From: Aristolochia californica
Taxonomy: Eukaryota; Streptophyta; Magnoliopsida; Piperales; Aristolochiaceae
Length of the DNA stretch: 64,000 nucleotides
Reading direction: 5' to 3'
Assembly (NCBI GenBank): GCA_029961685.1
Contig: JARWKL010000010.1
Coordinates: 28,060,067-28,124,066, forward strand
Numbering within the stretch: position 1 is the stretch's first letter; every line of letters begins with the position of its first letter. Both the position numbers and the translations under genes were made by a program. The notes below the pieces were generated by a model. That model did not search any database, had not been told where the DNA came from, and was given only the letters and a program-made list of their open reading frames with translations. Below are positions 23,731-33,467 of this stretch, in pieces.

Positions 23731-25743
23731 TCATCGACCGCCTGAAAGTAGGGACTCGACTACGGACACAGTATGAGTAAATCCGTAATCCGTGGAAGAA
23801 TTATAGCAGCTTGTTAAGCTGTCGTAATGTTCACTCTCCTCTAAAAAGTTCCAAGCCACTAACTCTGTTAAAGGGGAATCCCCATCCAAAATCTGAAGCA
23901 CTTCTCTCATTCTAGGCCGAGCCTCTGCCACCGGATGCGAGCAAAGCAGGCCAAGCTTCAGTACCAGCTCCATTTCATCTTTGATATAATCACCCCCGAG
24001 TTTGGGATCGCTCGATTCTAGGATTGACCCTCGTTTCCAACAGCTGAAAACCCATTCCGTCAAAACCAATTCTTCCCCTGATACAGTGGACGCGTGTACA
24101 GGCCTCTTTCCGGTGGCGACCTCGAGCAGGAAAACCCCAAAAGCGAAGACATCTGAACCGGTGCTAACTTTGCTTGTTTGTATGAGCTCCGGCGCCATGT
24201 ACCCAATCGTTCCCACGATGTGGGTAGTTCTGGGACCCGCTCCGTGGTCGTATAACCTTGCCAAACCGAAGTCGCCTAACTTGCCGTTCAGGTTTCTGTC
24301 AAGCAGAACATTGCTGGCTTTGACGTCTCTGTGGAGGACTATTTGCTCCCATTCCTCATGTAGGTAGAGAAGACCTGAATTAACTCCTTTTAATATATTG
24401 AATCTTTGATTCCAATTCAGAGTAGACTTGTTATCGAAGAGGTATTTGTCAAGACTGCCATTGGGCATGTAATCATAGACTAGGAGAAGCTCTCCTTTAC
24501 GCCGGCAGTATCCAAGGAGCTGTACCAAATTGCGGTGGCGCATTCGACCCAGGCTCACGATCTCTGCTACGAACTCTTTCATCCCTTGTTTTGAATCATG
24601 AGAAACTTTCTTCACAGCAACTTCAACCTTGGACGAGGGCAGTATACCTCTATAAACACGACCAAAGCCTCCTACTCCTAAAAGCTCTTCGTCTCTGAAT
24701 CCCATGGTAGCAGTGAACAAGTCCTTGTACCTGAACCTATGGGGTCCGTACTCGCGTTCCCAATCTTCCACCACTTCACTGTATTTGATCTTCCTTTTCA
24801 CAATAAACATAGCAGCAGAGACGGCGGCTAACGTGAGAAATCCAGTAATGATGGGCAACCCAATCGTCAAAACCTTGGTTTTCGGTCTGTGTGTCATTCG
24901 AGGAAGTGCGGGGAGGGAAGAAAGATCCAGTGCTTGAGTTTGGCCGTTCATCTTGTAGCTCCATCCGAGTATGTAGTGAGACGCCAGAAGCTGGCTTGTA
25001 GATGAAGAGAAGCCGACATACATGGGGTCTAAGAACACAGACGCAAGGTCGACATCTGCAGAGAGAAGCGGGCGCTGGGGTTTGGGTACTTCAACTGGAG
25101 CCACTGTTACGGTGAGCAGCTTATCCACTCCATCATATTCTATCCAAGTCTGTACGGGGATTCCACTACTGAGGCTGAAGTTGTTCCAGCGACCGTCAGC
25201 AAAATAAGCAGCGGGAGCTGAGCTGATAGAGACCAATCCATTGATATCGATTCCGATATGGTTTGCGTCGACATCTCTGAACCCCAAGTCTTTGCCGGTA
25301 TCATGCTCGACCGCAAAGATGTGATTGGTTGGATCCCCATTGTTACTCGAATTGAAGACGCCAAAAAACATCGCTGGGAGGCTTCCGGGAAGCTGAAATG
25401 ATGGAGAAATGACGAAGACAAATCCATGGCCGTAGAAATTGGGATTTTCAGGGACGATGGCAGAAACGAATGTGGTGGAGAAAGAGAGAGTAGAGTTACC
25501 GGTGGACGAGTTCTTGAAATGTAAAGGAGCCTTATAGAAGGCGCGGCCTTTCTGCGTCTCGGTATGGTTAGTGAGACGGAGGAGGCCGTTGTGGGTGATG
25601 GTGGCCAGGTCTCCGAGGATCAAGTCAGCGTTTGTGAATCCGTTGTAAGCGAAGTCTGTGCGATCAGGTTGTACAGGCCTGTAGAGGACACTGGTTAGTA
25701 ATATTTTAATTAACATGGCCGAGAAAAGTTTGTACTCCGACAT
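23731..25743 (-). CDS. L-type lectin-domain receptor-like kinase (LecRK, clade IV-like)
   Basis: The only intact gene in the window: 670 codons, no intron needed, normal LecRK length. Order: signal-like N-terminus (1-25), legume-lectin domain (about 30-262; DFAYNGF, FAVEHDT, HIGIDINGL, WIEYDG), one transmembrane segment (about 291-315), Ser/Thr kinase. The kinase has a complete core: GVGGFG (about 356), VAVKK lysine (378), HRD (471-473), DFG (491-493), APE (517-519). HRD is the RD type. It should sit in the plasma membrane and link extracellular recognition to phosphorylation; clade members act in defence or pollen. Start: the frame stays open to about 25921 without an ATG; the earlier stretch would begin with GTG and is CT-rich like a 5' UTR. 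25743 is the first in-frame ATG. Confidence 0.92.
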   Translation of the reverse strand: MSEYKLFSAMLIKILLTSVLYRPVQPDRTDFAYNGFTNADLILGDLATITHNGLLRLTNHTETQKGRAFYKAPLHFKNSSTGNSTLSFSTTFVSAIVPENPNFYGHGFVFVISPSFQLPGSLPAMFFGVFNSSNNGDPTNHIFAVEHDTGKDLGFRDVDANHIGIDINGLVSISSAPAAYFADGRWNNFSLSSGIPVQTWIEYDGVDKLLTVTVAPVEVPKPQRPLLSADVDLASVFLDPMYVGFSSSTSQLLASHYILGWSYKMNGQTQALDLSSLPALPRMTHRPKTKVLTIGLPIITGFLTLAAVSAAMFIVKRKIKYSEVVEDWEREYGPHRFRYKDLFTATMGFRDEELLGVGGFGRVYRGILPSSKVEVAVKKVSHDSKQGMKEFVAEIVSLGRMRHRNLVQLLGYCRRKGELLLVYDYMPNGSLDKYLFDNKSTLNWNQRFNILKGVNSGLLYLHEEWEQIVLHRDVKASNVLLDRNLNGKLGDFGLARLYDHGAGPRTTHIVGTIGYMAPELIQTSKVSTGSDVFAFGVFLLEVATGKRPVHASTVSGEELVLTEWVFSCWKRGSILESSDPKLGGDYIKDEMELVLKLGLLCSHPVAEARPRMREVLQILDGDSPLTELVAWNFLEESEHYDSLTSCYNSSTDYGFTHTVSVVESLLSGGR
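25679..25735 (-). other. Intron-like 57-nt segment at the LecRK N-terminus (alternative model)
   Basis: On the minus strand this begins GTACAAAC, contains a perfect TACTAAC branch-point sequence and ends CTCTACAG. It is 57 nt (19 codons), so it can be read through or removed without a frame change. Removing it would delete most of the signal-like segment downstream of the ATG, which argues against constitutive splicing unless translation begins upstream. At 57 nt it is at or below the usual minimum for plant introns. Confidence 0.25.
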
Positions 25744-25836
25744 GGCGGAGACGGCAGAGACAAGAAAGATAAAAGAGAACGAAAGGAAGAGAAAGAGAAA
25801 GAGAAAGAGAAAGATGAAGCTCTTATCTACGGACAC

Positions 25837-26199
25837 CAGAGACGAGGAAGAAACCAGGGCCGGCGCTCTGCGTTGACCGAAATAACCAATTCGGTTGCGG
25901 ATCGGTAGGGAAATCTGCCCTTATTATTAAACCCTTGGGTGATAGATCAATTAGGCTAAATCTATTAGGGTAATTTTGTTTCTTCTGCCACCGTAGTCTC
26001 ATATTAGTTGATAGAATGGTAGGTGATAGCTACGCCTACAAAAGTCAGGTTCGTCTTCCTTTTAAAATTTTCAGTAGCTGAACCTGGACCACCATTATTT
26101 TAGGTCTTGGGTGCAGCTGGATCTAATATGAAAGAAATAAGATACGTGTTTTTACCGGTGATTTTTTTATAGTAACTTTTAAATATAAATTTTATTTTT
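25837..26199. promoter_or_regulatory. Upstream region of the LecRK gene
   Basis: Non-coding sequence between the kinase and the next LTR. A CT-rich tract (sense of the gene) at 25744-25830 is 5' UTR-like. One W-box-type TTGACC occurs at 25873-25878, about 130 bp from the ATG; a single hit is weak evidence. No clear TATA box was placed. Confidence 0.4.
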
Positions 26200-26620
26200 T
26201 GTTAGAAGATGAGTCCAAACCCACATGATCAAGGAAAACTCACATATCCAAGTGTGTTAAAAGATGGGTTCAAGCTCATACGACAAAGGAAGACCCACAT
26301 ATCCAAGAGAAGTGGCATCATGATAAATAAGAAGATTTATCATAAAGATGGCACAGTGGTGTCATTAGTCAAGGAGGAACATGTCTTCTTATATATTTTC
26401 TTAAGCAAAGCTTATAACCCTAAGGGTATTATGGACATTGTAACATCCTCTAAAAAACTATAAATAGAGGCACTTGGCTTGGGGTAGAACATTCAAACTC
26501 TCTCCCATTCTCTTAATTCATCCAAACTCTCTCTCTCTCTCTCTCTCCTCTCCTCTTTTTTTTTTTCTTCTCCTCTCCCTCTTTACTCGAGATTCTAATC
26601 ATGGGATCCTAAATTCAACA
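26200..26620 (+). repeat. 5' LTR of a family A-related element (type B)
   Basis: Runs from TGTTAGAAGATGAG to CCTAAATTCAACA, followed directly by TGGTATCAGAGTG. It has ACTATAAATAGAGG at 26458-26471 and a CT-rich stretch after it. Resembles the LTR at 6882-7240. Confidence 0.85.
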
Positions 26621-27418
26621 TGGTATCAGAGTGGGGAAAGATCTGAGATGGGAAAGGAGAAGAAGATGGAGAAGAAGGGGAGGAAGAAAAAAAAAAACAA
26701 GAAACAAGAGGAGTTTCTAGTTTTTTCTTTAGTCTTCTTTCCCAATTCATGTTTTCGATTTGATTTTTAACTCTCTTACCGCATGTTTCATATATAAAAT
26801 TATACATCGTTGCAAAGATATTTGATTCTAGTTTCCAACTCAAAATAAATCATTGAGATTATATTTTTCTAGAAAGAGAAATCAACATCTAAAGCAGCAA
26901 AGGTCAAGCAGCAGAAAAGTTTTGTGCAATAGCAAAAAGCTTCCACTTTTGAGCCGTTTTATGCCATCCACAATGAGACTTTATATGGAGAATTATATAT
27001 CAAAAGAAATATTTTTAAGTATTTTCTTACCTATTCTACCAATTCTTAATCTGAGTTTTTATATGGAGATATTGATCTCATAAGAGTCAATGGTTATGCT
27101 GGCCAAAGGAGAAGTACTGAGTTCGACCAAATTACATAGTCCAAAATCTATCAAAACATTTATATCAAAAGAAATATATTTTATGAAGAGAAGTTGGATG
27201 AAAGGTATTTAAGTCTAATTTCATAAGAAGAAACTTTCATGTAAATCTTATTTATATTTAAGGAAATACTCACATTGGAAGAATGAAAGGTCATGCTGGT
27301 ATCTTATGGCATACAAAGATCCAAATTTTTAGCTTCCTTTTTTGGGTTGTTGTTATTGATCAACAATATCAAGAAAGTATCTCATGATCTATCCTTGGAA
27401 TTTTTTTGTTTGTTAAAT
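26621..27418 (+). mobile_element. Type B element, internal part, truncated
   Basis: Starts with the primer site and continues with non-coding sequence resembling the family A interior at 40100-40800 (phrases such as TTGGAAGAAT followed by AAAGGTCATG). Cut at about 27418 by the minus-strand family A fragment; no 3' LTR. Confidence 0.7.
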
Positions 27419-28864
27419 AATTTCGAATTTATGAAAAAGAAAAATACTTCATTGACTTATCATAATCAGAGTACATAAACCTCTATTTATAATAGAGGAA
27501 AGTAGTAGAGTCCAGTTACAATTAAACTACCATTCTCTCAATTACATCCAAACTCTAACACTTAAAAATAAGTCCTAGAATAATAAAATAACCAATATAA
27601 ATAGAAGATTAACATGACTAAAACACCTTTAAACTGAAACTCTTATGTGGGTCCATATCTTATGGGTTTGGACCTATCTTCCAATACTCTTAGATATGTG
27701 GGTCTTCCTTGGTCTTGTGGGCTTGGGCCCATCTTTCAACTCTCTCCCTCAATTTGGGGGTGAGAGAACATCATGAATTCCCAACTTGCTGCAAATGATG
27801 TGTAAGGTCTTCTTGTATAAAATGGTAGTCCTCCATATCTTCCAATACTCCCTCTCATGCTAGTGGCTCTTCCATGAGGCTCGGCTCGCATAAGATAAGT
27901 GAGAGTAAAATCACTCCAAGCCGTATAACATTGCTCCATACTCTAGTAGGTTACACTCCTATCTTCTATAGGTAATGGGTTTATACTCAATGCTTAGAAG
28001 TGTAATAAAACTCTTCCATCATTGTGTCCTTCCACAAGACAATGACTTTCAAGTGGTAAGAGTAATAAATGCCAATTAAGGGGGTGTAACATATATGTAG
28101 TAATAAGCTCCTCCATCACGGTGTCCCAACCCGGGCACCGACTCTCATAGGTTGAAATGGGTGATAAATGCATATCATTCACAAGACGGCGATAAAAGTC
28201 CCACGAGTATGTGTATATATATATAAGTCTCAATGGACTTAAAACGCCCCAACCATGATGGACTTAAAACCTCAACTGAAGCAACACGCAAAAGGTTGGT
28301 TCAAAGATGTTTGTGAGAATCAAATAAATGATGAAATGAGAAAGGATATTGAGACCACCTTTTCTTCAATAGTAATGTCTCATCCAAAGAGAGATAATAG
28401 ATACAACTGAAATGGGCTTGGGCCCATATAACACGAACCAAAATAACAAACTTTGTAAAAGGACCCATGAAATAATCCGATGCAAAAATTTCGTCTTAGA
28501 TGCAAAAGTTTCATCTTTTGTGCTCCCCCTTACTTGAATATGTTGGTCACATAAAACTTATCCACAACATATAGAATAAAATGCATCTTTCTATTACTTC
28601 TTCTACTTCTCCCCTTCGAGCTGGGAGGTAATGGCAGTTAGCCCAGCTTGAACCAAATATCATAGATGTAGTAATAAGCCCAAATAACATAGATGTAGTA
28701 ATAAGCCCTCAAAGTAGGGAGAAGTAAGATATTTTCCTAATATAAAAACTCAAAAAGTGAAGCAAAACAATTGACTTAAATTCGGATTTTTCAATGCAAC
28801 AGGATACCAGCATGACCTTTGATTTTTCCAATGCGAATATATCTTTAAATATATATTAGATTAT

Positions 28865-29203
28865 TGTGCACGTAATAAAATTATTAAGTTATTTAGAGTC
28901 TAATTAATTTTTTCTTTAATTTACTTTACTTTATTTCAGTTAAAGAATTAATAGGCCATAGGGGTATTTTTATAATATTTTATCTTGAACCTTGTAAGGG
29001 TGAACCCTATTTAAGGGGTAAGGGTAATGAGAAAAAGGAACTATTGATTTAGGTTAAACAAGGGTTTTTAGTTCTCCTCAACGAGTTCAGGAGTGTGCGT
29101 TCTCCTCAAAGAACCTAGGGTTTTCAAGTTTCCCTTCGGCTTGATTTTCGTTTTTCTCTTCTTCCTCCCTACAAATCGCCATGTTAGATCCAGGAAAGTA
29201 ACA
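28865..29203 (+). repeat. 5' LTR of element ii
   Basis: About 339 bp, matching 32645-32989 over nearly its full length, followed by a primer-binding site. The first few bases are uncertain. Confidence 0.85.
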
Positions 29204-30384
29204 ACTGGTATCAGAGGGGGAACACAATGATGGATTCTTCAACCCGACAAGAAATACTTGCATACTCTAGGATTTGTGCACAACAGCAGGTAAGATACAT
29301 CAAGATATGCGCACCCTAGTATACGAGATGCAACAGGAGATGCATCAATCTACCATTAAAATGGAGGACGAATGGGCCTCAATCGAAATGCATCTTACCA
29401 GGCTGCAGAGAAGAAGTTCATACCACTTAAAGTCGCTCGAGACGCTATTTCGGATGCGAAGAAAAGCCGAAGGGCCAAAAAAAAATTTAAAATTCCGAGC
29501 AACACAACCCTCATCGGTAAGTGCTGAGTTGGGAAAGCTTCGTCGGTAGACATTGGCACCCCAAAATCGCTACCCCGAGAAGCCCAAGAAGATTTTTCTC
29601 AAACGCTTCAGACAGCCGCCGGAGTCCCTCATTCCGGCAGCCGGCAAGGTGAGGAGAACATGGGAGAAAGGGCAATGAGAGAAAGGGGTACCACAGTGGA
29701 AAACGAAAATTGGAGGTAAATTTCTGAAACACCATCGAATTTTATGTCAAAACGTATCTTCCATGTGGTTGATGGGGCTCCAAGGGGCTGAGCAGTAGCA
29801 ACGCTACTCGAAATTTGGGGACTAGAGTTTTCTGTTCCGTGAAGCAGAGAAACAGAGCAAATTTGACGGAATTTCGGTTTTTGCATCTGAATGGAGATAT
29901 GGGAATTTTTTGGGGATTCTGAGAATGCTAAAAAGATTTCTTGGGGTGATTTTGTTTTTCTGTTGATGTGAACAACACCTGTGCGTCTGTTCTTTGTCAA
30001 ATTGAAAACATTGTGTTTAATTTTTTGGGTGATATGTATGTAGCTCGACCATTGTTCGTGTCATTTCTTCCACCAGATGTGAATTCTGGAGATGAAATTT
30101 CTTTTGGGTATTCCGGGAATCGTCGAGCTAATTCCATGGGGGATGAATTATTTTTCTGTGGCTGGGTTGAACAGTAGGACGAATTGTCCACTTGCTGCTG
30201 CTGATATTACAGTGCGGAAAGGGGCTCCAGTAGATAGACGGGTTGGAGCTAATCCAGAGGAGATAAGGAAAATAGAAGATGACAACCAGTTGTATGATGA
30301 AATGCCTGGAAGAAAGGGGGAGTACTTCAATTCTATGCTTAGCAGTCTGGATTTTCTGGAAAGGGTGGAGAATATGCTGTGGGG
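29204..30384 (+). other. 5' internal region of element ii
   Basis: Primer site, then a gag-like leader frame (MRTLVYEMQQEMHQ, from about 29300) that decays. 29560-30380 has open stretches on both strands (for example plus 30092-30384) without a domain I recognise; some may be captured host sequence. Confidence 0.55.
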
Positions 30385-30825
30385 GATGATTTTTATTACT
30401 GTTGATGGTATTATGTTAGCTACATTTATGGTTGGACTCCTGGTGACTTCACCTATATTCGCATCATTGGCAATGACCCACAATCCATTTAGATGTAGCT
30501 GGTTGTGGTTGTTCATTTGACTTTTGGTCCATTGCAATATGCCACATGCTAGTTGGCTTTGGAGAATCTTCATTTATAAGTCTTGCAGCTCCATTTATTT
30601 ATGACAATGCACCTAAAACTCAGAAACAACTTGGCCTAGAATATTCTTCATGTGTATACCAACGGGGGTGGCATTGGGTTATGTTTATGGAGGATTGGTT
30701 GGAGGTCATCTTACTTGGCGATATACATTTTGGGGATAGGCAATTCTGATGCTTTCATTTGTTATTCTTGGCTTTTCGTTTAAGCCTTTGCAGTTGAAAG
30801 GTTTTGCTTCATCTGGTTAAAAAAT
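30385..30825 (+). pseudogene. Captured fragment of a Spinster-homologue transporter (MFS)
   Basis: Three frames together match plant Spinster-type (probable sphingolipid) transporters: TFMVGLLVTSPIFASLAM and HNPFR (about 30415-30495), ISLAAPFIYDNAP (about 30577-30615) and CIPTGVALGYVYGGLVGGHL followed by ILMLSFVILGF and KPLQLKGFA (about 30652-30815). About 140 residues of transmembrane core with two or more frameshifts. Sense relative to element ii, so it could be carried in the element transcript but not make a transporter. Confidence 0.82.
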
Positions 30826-31129
30826 AGTGTTGGAACTTGTGGAGAGTGGTGTTACAGAAGTTCAAGATGATGATACACCTAAGGACACAACTGATGGTGC
30901 TGAGAAACATTTGCACTTATCAAGATGGACAGCTTGTGCTTACACTCATGGGTTCTTAAAAAAACAATTTGTGCTGCTGTTGTGGCATTACAGAAACCAG
31001 TGCTGCCAACAGTGGCACTGCTGAAAACAGTGCTGACAGTTCTGAGAGTAGAAGCAGTAGTGACTTATGAAGCACAATTATCTGTTGTTGTGGGCACAAC
31101 AGGTACTCCTCTGCAGGAAGTAGCTAATT

Positions 31130-31276
31130 TTGGCCGAAAAGGGACAACAACAAATGTAATTACTGTTCTTAATGCATGTGTCATTCTTAAAGCTCTTGAA
31201 GCTGCCAAATGGGTCCATTTCTACATAACCAGGCACATGTCCAAAACATTACTTCAAAGTATCACCATTTACCTTA
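31130..31276 (+). pseudogene. Possible captured PPR-protein fragment
   Basis: NVITVLNACVILKALEAAKWVHFYI (about 31153-31230) resembles a PLS-class PPR repeat (VLNAC...L..GK.VH.YI pattern). Only about one repeat is visible, so the call is tentative. Confidence 0.45.
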
Positions 31277-31665
31277 GAGACCACTTGACTCTGCTTGAGA
31301 TGGCTTTGTAATAGGTGAATGTTCTGGTATAAGGGTGTTGGAGGATCTTGAACATGCACAAGAACGTGGAGTCAGTTTTTATGCTGAAATTAGTAGTTAT
31401 GAAATTTTAGGTGATGCTACTCAGCCAAATACTGATGGGAGGGGGGAAATTTTGGCTATGACTACTGCGCTACAATAGTCCACCCTTCATCCGAATAAAG
31501 TGAATTCTGCTAATGTTCAAGCCACATCATAAAGCCACATCATGTACACTACATGATGTGGTCGAATCCAATGCAATAACAGGGGTAATTGCGGGGCATG
31601 CTAGTTTAGGGGCTTTGGCATTGTTTTCAACAAAGGGTGCTACTAGCCATAGTGTTGTTGTGGCA
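31277..31665 (+). pseudogene. Captured fragment of a mitochondrial-type beta-ketoacyl-ACP synthase
   Basis: After a stop that replaces the Arg of SARDGF, the frame reads DGFVIGECSGIRVLEDLEHA, then YAEISSYEILGDA, DGRGEILAMTTAL and a stop, then LHPNKVN. A second frame carries VVESNAI, ALALFSTKGATSH (about 31560-31650). These match consecutive parts of plant KAS proteins; the second includes the Lys-bearing STKGATGH-type motif, here with Ser for Gly. Two stops and a shift break it. Confidence 0.82.
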
Positions 31666-31934
31666 GTGCAGCAAACATTGCTGCTAGATAGCCAGCAACC
31701 AATGCTGAAAATAGTGGCAGTGTAGAATGAAAACACTGGCAGTGCTTATCAATTTCTGTTTTGCATTCTTCCTAAGCAGATAAATAAATTATGTTGACAA
31801 CACAGCACTAGATTGAATTCTGTTATCCATGTTGGCATGCGGGTTTGCAGGATGCAAGCATTCTATGCTGTCATTTCTGTGGAGGATGTCTGTCAACATA
31901 ATGTTGTGATTTATGTGGAGAAAAATGTTGTAGA

Positions 31935-32055
31935 GCAAACAGCATTACCAATTCTTGGTGCATCCAGGAATTTAGCTGTTGTGGGTGTGGACCCTTCTGT
32001 AATGGGCATAGATCCACCTGTTGCAATTGCTGCTGTGGTGAAGGCGCTGTATGAG
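31935..32055 (+). pseudogene. Captured fragment of a 3-ketoacyl-CoA thiolase
   Basis: LPILGASRNLAVVGVDPSVM and GIDPPVAIAAVVKAL match the region of plant peroxisomal thiolases just before the NEAF motif (VGVDP..MGIGPAVAIPAAVKA in the family). The fragment is about 40 residues, in frame with the next one, and lacks catalytic Cys and His. Confidence 0.78.
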
Positions 32056-32089
32056 GAAGTTGTTCCTACTTTCTATTTGGGGCAGCACA

Positions 32090-32175
32090 CTTTCTATTTG
32101 GGTGAGGTTGGTAAGGGAGCTACAAGGAAGCTTGTGGTCAACATGATAATGAATAGTATGATGAATGCTTTGTCT
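32090..32175 (+). pseudogene. Captured fragment of a glyoxylate / succinic semialdehyde reductase
   Basis: FYLGEVGKGATRKLVVNMIM followed by NSMMNAL fits the centre of plant GLYR proteins (FYLGEVGNGARMKLVVNMIMGSMM), including the catalytic Lys region. It lies in the open frame 31813-32382 with the thiolase fragment, making a second fused frame in this window. Confidence 0.75.
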
Positions 32176-32429
32176 ACAAATGGAGCACACATTTATCTAC
32201 ATCCCTGTGTAATCTATTCACTAACTTCTCAGCCAATTCCAACAACATTGTTGCTGCCAAGTCAGACCTCCAACATACTTTGGTTGGGGACATGCTGCAT
32301 TTTTCCCATGAGGCAACCGTTGGGGCAGATCACACAAGGGATGTTAATGTCGAAGCAGAAGTTACCAGTTTGGAGCAGGTGATAGTTCAACTTGTTATTT
32401 GGTTGCTTATCCGTATTGGGATGTGCTAC

Positions 32430-32610
32430 AACAAGTAATGCAGGAAGTGTCGGCAAAAAAAAAAAAAAAATTGCTTCTCGGGTGGAATACTCCAGTTTTG
32501 TCATCCAACGGATTGACCCAGATACCACGGATGCTACTTGGGAATAGGCGGAGACGTCGGCAAGGGCAAGCAGATCCTACCTTCGACCTTGAGGACAAAC
32601 TCTTTCTCCC
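32430..32610 (+). pseudogene. Gypsy polyprotein tail of element ii
   Basis: The frame shows DATWE, then a decayed stretch ending LRP (shift) and LEDKLFLPGG (32586-32616), the usual end of gypsy polyproteins just before the purine tract. The 19 bases at 32588-32606 are identical to 12473-12491 of element i. Confidence 0.7.
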
Positions 32611-32638
32611 GGGGGGGGGGGGGGGGGGGGGGGGGGGG
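32611..32638 (+). repeat. G(28) tract at the polypurine position of element ii
   Basis: Twenty-eight G's immediately before GTAGTAA and the 3' LTR start (32645). It replaces the expected mixed purine tract. Confidence 0.85.
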
Positions 32639-32644
32639 TAGTAA

Positions 32645-32989
32645 TGTTATGCACACAATAATATTATTAAGTTATTTAGAGTCTAATTAGTTGTTTTTCT
32701 TTAATTTATTTTATTTTATTTCAGTTAAATAATTAATAGGCCACATGGGCATTTTTTTTAATATTTTATCTTGAACTTTGTAAGGGTGAACCCTATTTAA
32801 GGGGTAAGAGTAGTGAGAAAAAGGAAGGATTGATTTAGATTAAACAAGGGTTTTGAGTTCTCCTCAATGAGCTCAGAGGTGTACGTTCTCCTCAAAGAAC
32901 CTAGGGTTTTCAAGCTTCCCTTCGGCTTGATTTTCGCATTTATCTTCTTCCTCCTTACGAATCGTTGTGTCAGATCTGGGACCGTAACA
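32645..32989 (+). repeat. 3' LTR of element ii
   Basis: Runs from TGTTATGCACACAATAATA to GGGACCGTAACA. A related solo LTR is at 42934-43251 on the other strand. Confidence 0.88.
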
Positions 32990-33467
32990 CATATTGACAT
33001 AAAAGTTTCTCCTTCTGAAACTAGACTTATATACATTTCATCCAAGTATAATTTCTCTTCATAAATTATACTTCTTATGAGATAAATAATCTGATAGATT
33101 TCGATCACTGTAATCTGGCCAAACTATGTATTTTTTTCTCCTTGCCTGTATGACCATTAACTCTTCCAAGATCAATATCTCCTTATAAAAAACTCAGATA
33201 AACTTTTTTTTAATAGATAAGAAAAAAGACTTTTATATATATATATATATATATATATAATTCTCCATATAAAGTCTTGTTCTTGATAGCATAAAGTACT
33301 TTCGAAGTTGACTCTTTCTACTACTGCTCGAACCAGTTTTTGCAATCTGACCTTCTTGGTTTCAAATATCGATTTCTCTTTGTAGTTAACTCAGATCGAT
33401 AATTGGTTAAATAGGTAAGAAAATAATCGTACAGATATTTCTTTTTATAGACGACTCGCTCGATGCA

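Larger units (their letters stand above)
28865..32989 (+). mobile_element. Gene-capturing LTR retroelement (element ii)
   Basis: LTRs at 28865-29203 and 32645-32989 (both include ATTATTAAGTTATTTAGAGT and the GGTGAACCCTATTTAAGGGG box, ending GTAACA). Primer site ACTGGTATCAGAGG follows the 5' LTR; a G(28) tract precedes the 3' LTR. The internal part has no pol except a gypsy-type tail, but carries sense-strand fragments of several host genes, listed separately. It sits within a minus-strand family A copy; I could not fix the target duplication because the 5' LTR edge has decayed. Confidence 0.88.
27419..33457 (-). mobile_element. Family A element, 3' part, split by element ii (copy A2)
   Basis: The 3' LTR (about 27419-27740) and an adjoining purine tract (minus strand, 27741-27770) are followed by internal sequence to 28864, the nested element ii, then more internal sequence from 32990 to 33457 matching the reverse complement of about 40200-40700. 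It ends abruptly at the gypsy fragment; no 5' LTR or primer site. Element ii's flanks join smoothly when compared with copy A3. Confidence 0.8.

Noticed and set aside
23731..25836. Longer 701-codon version of the receptor kinase
   Set aside because: Its first codon is GTG. Plants rarely start there, and the added stretch is CT-rich like a 5' UTR, so the ATG at 25743 was preferred.
30148..30573. 141-codon minus-strand open frame in element ii
   Set aside because: Antisense shadow of the transporter fragment and of the region upstream.
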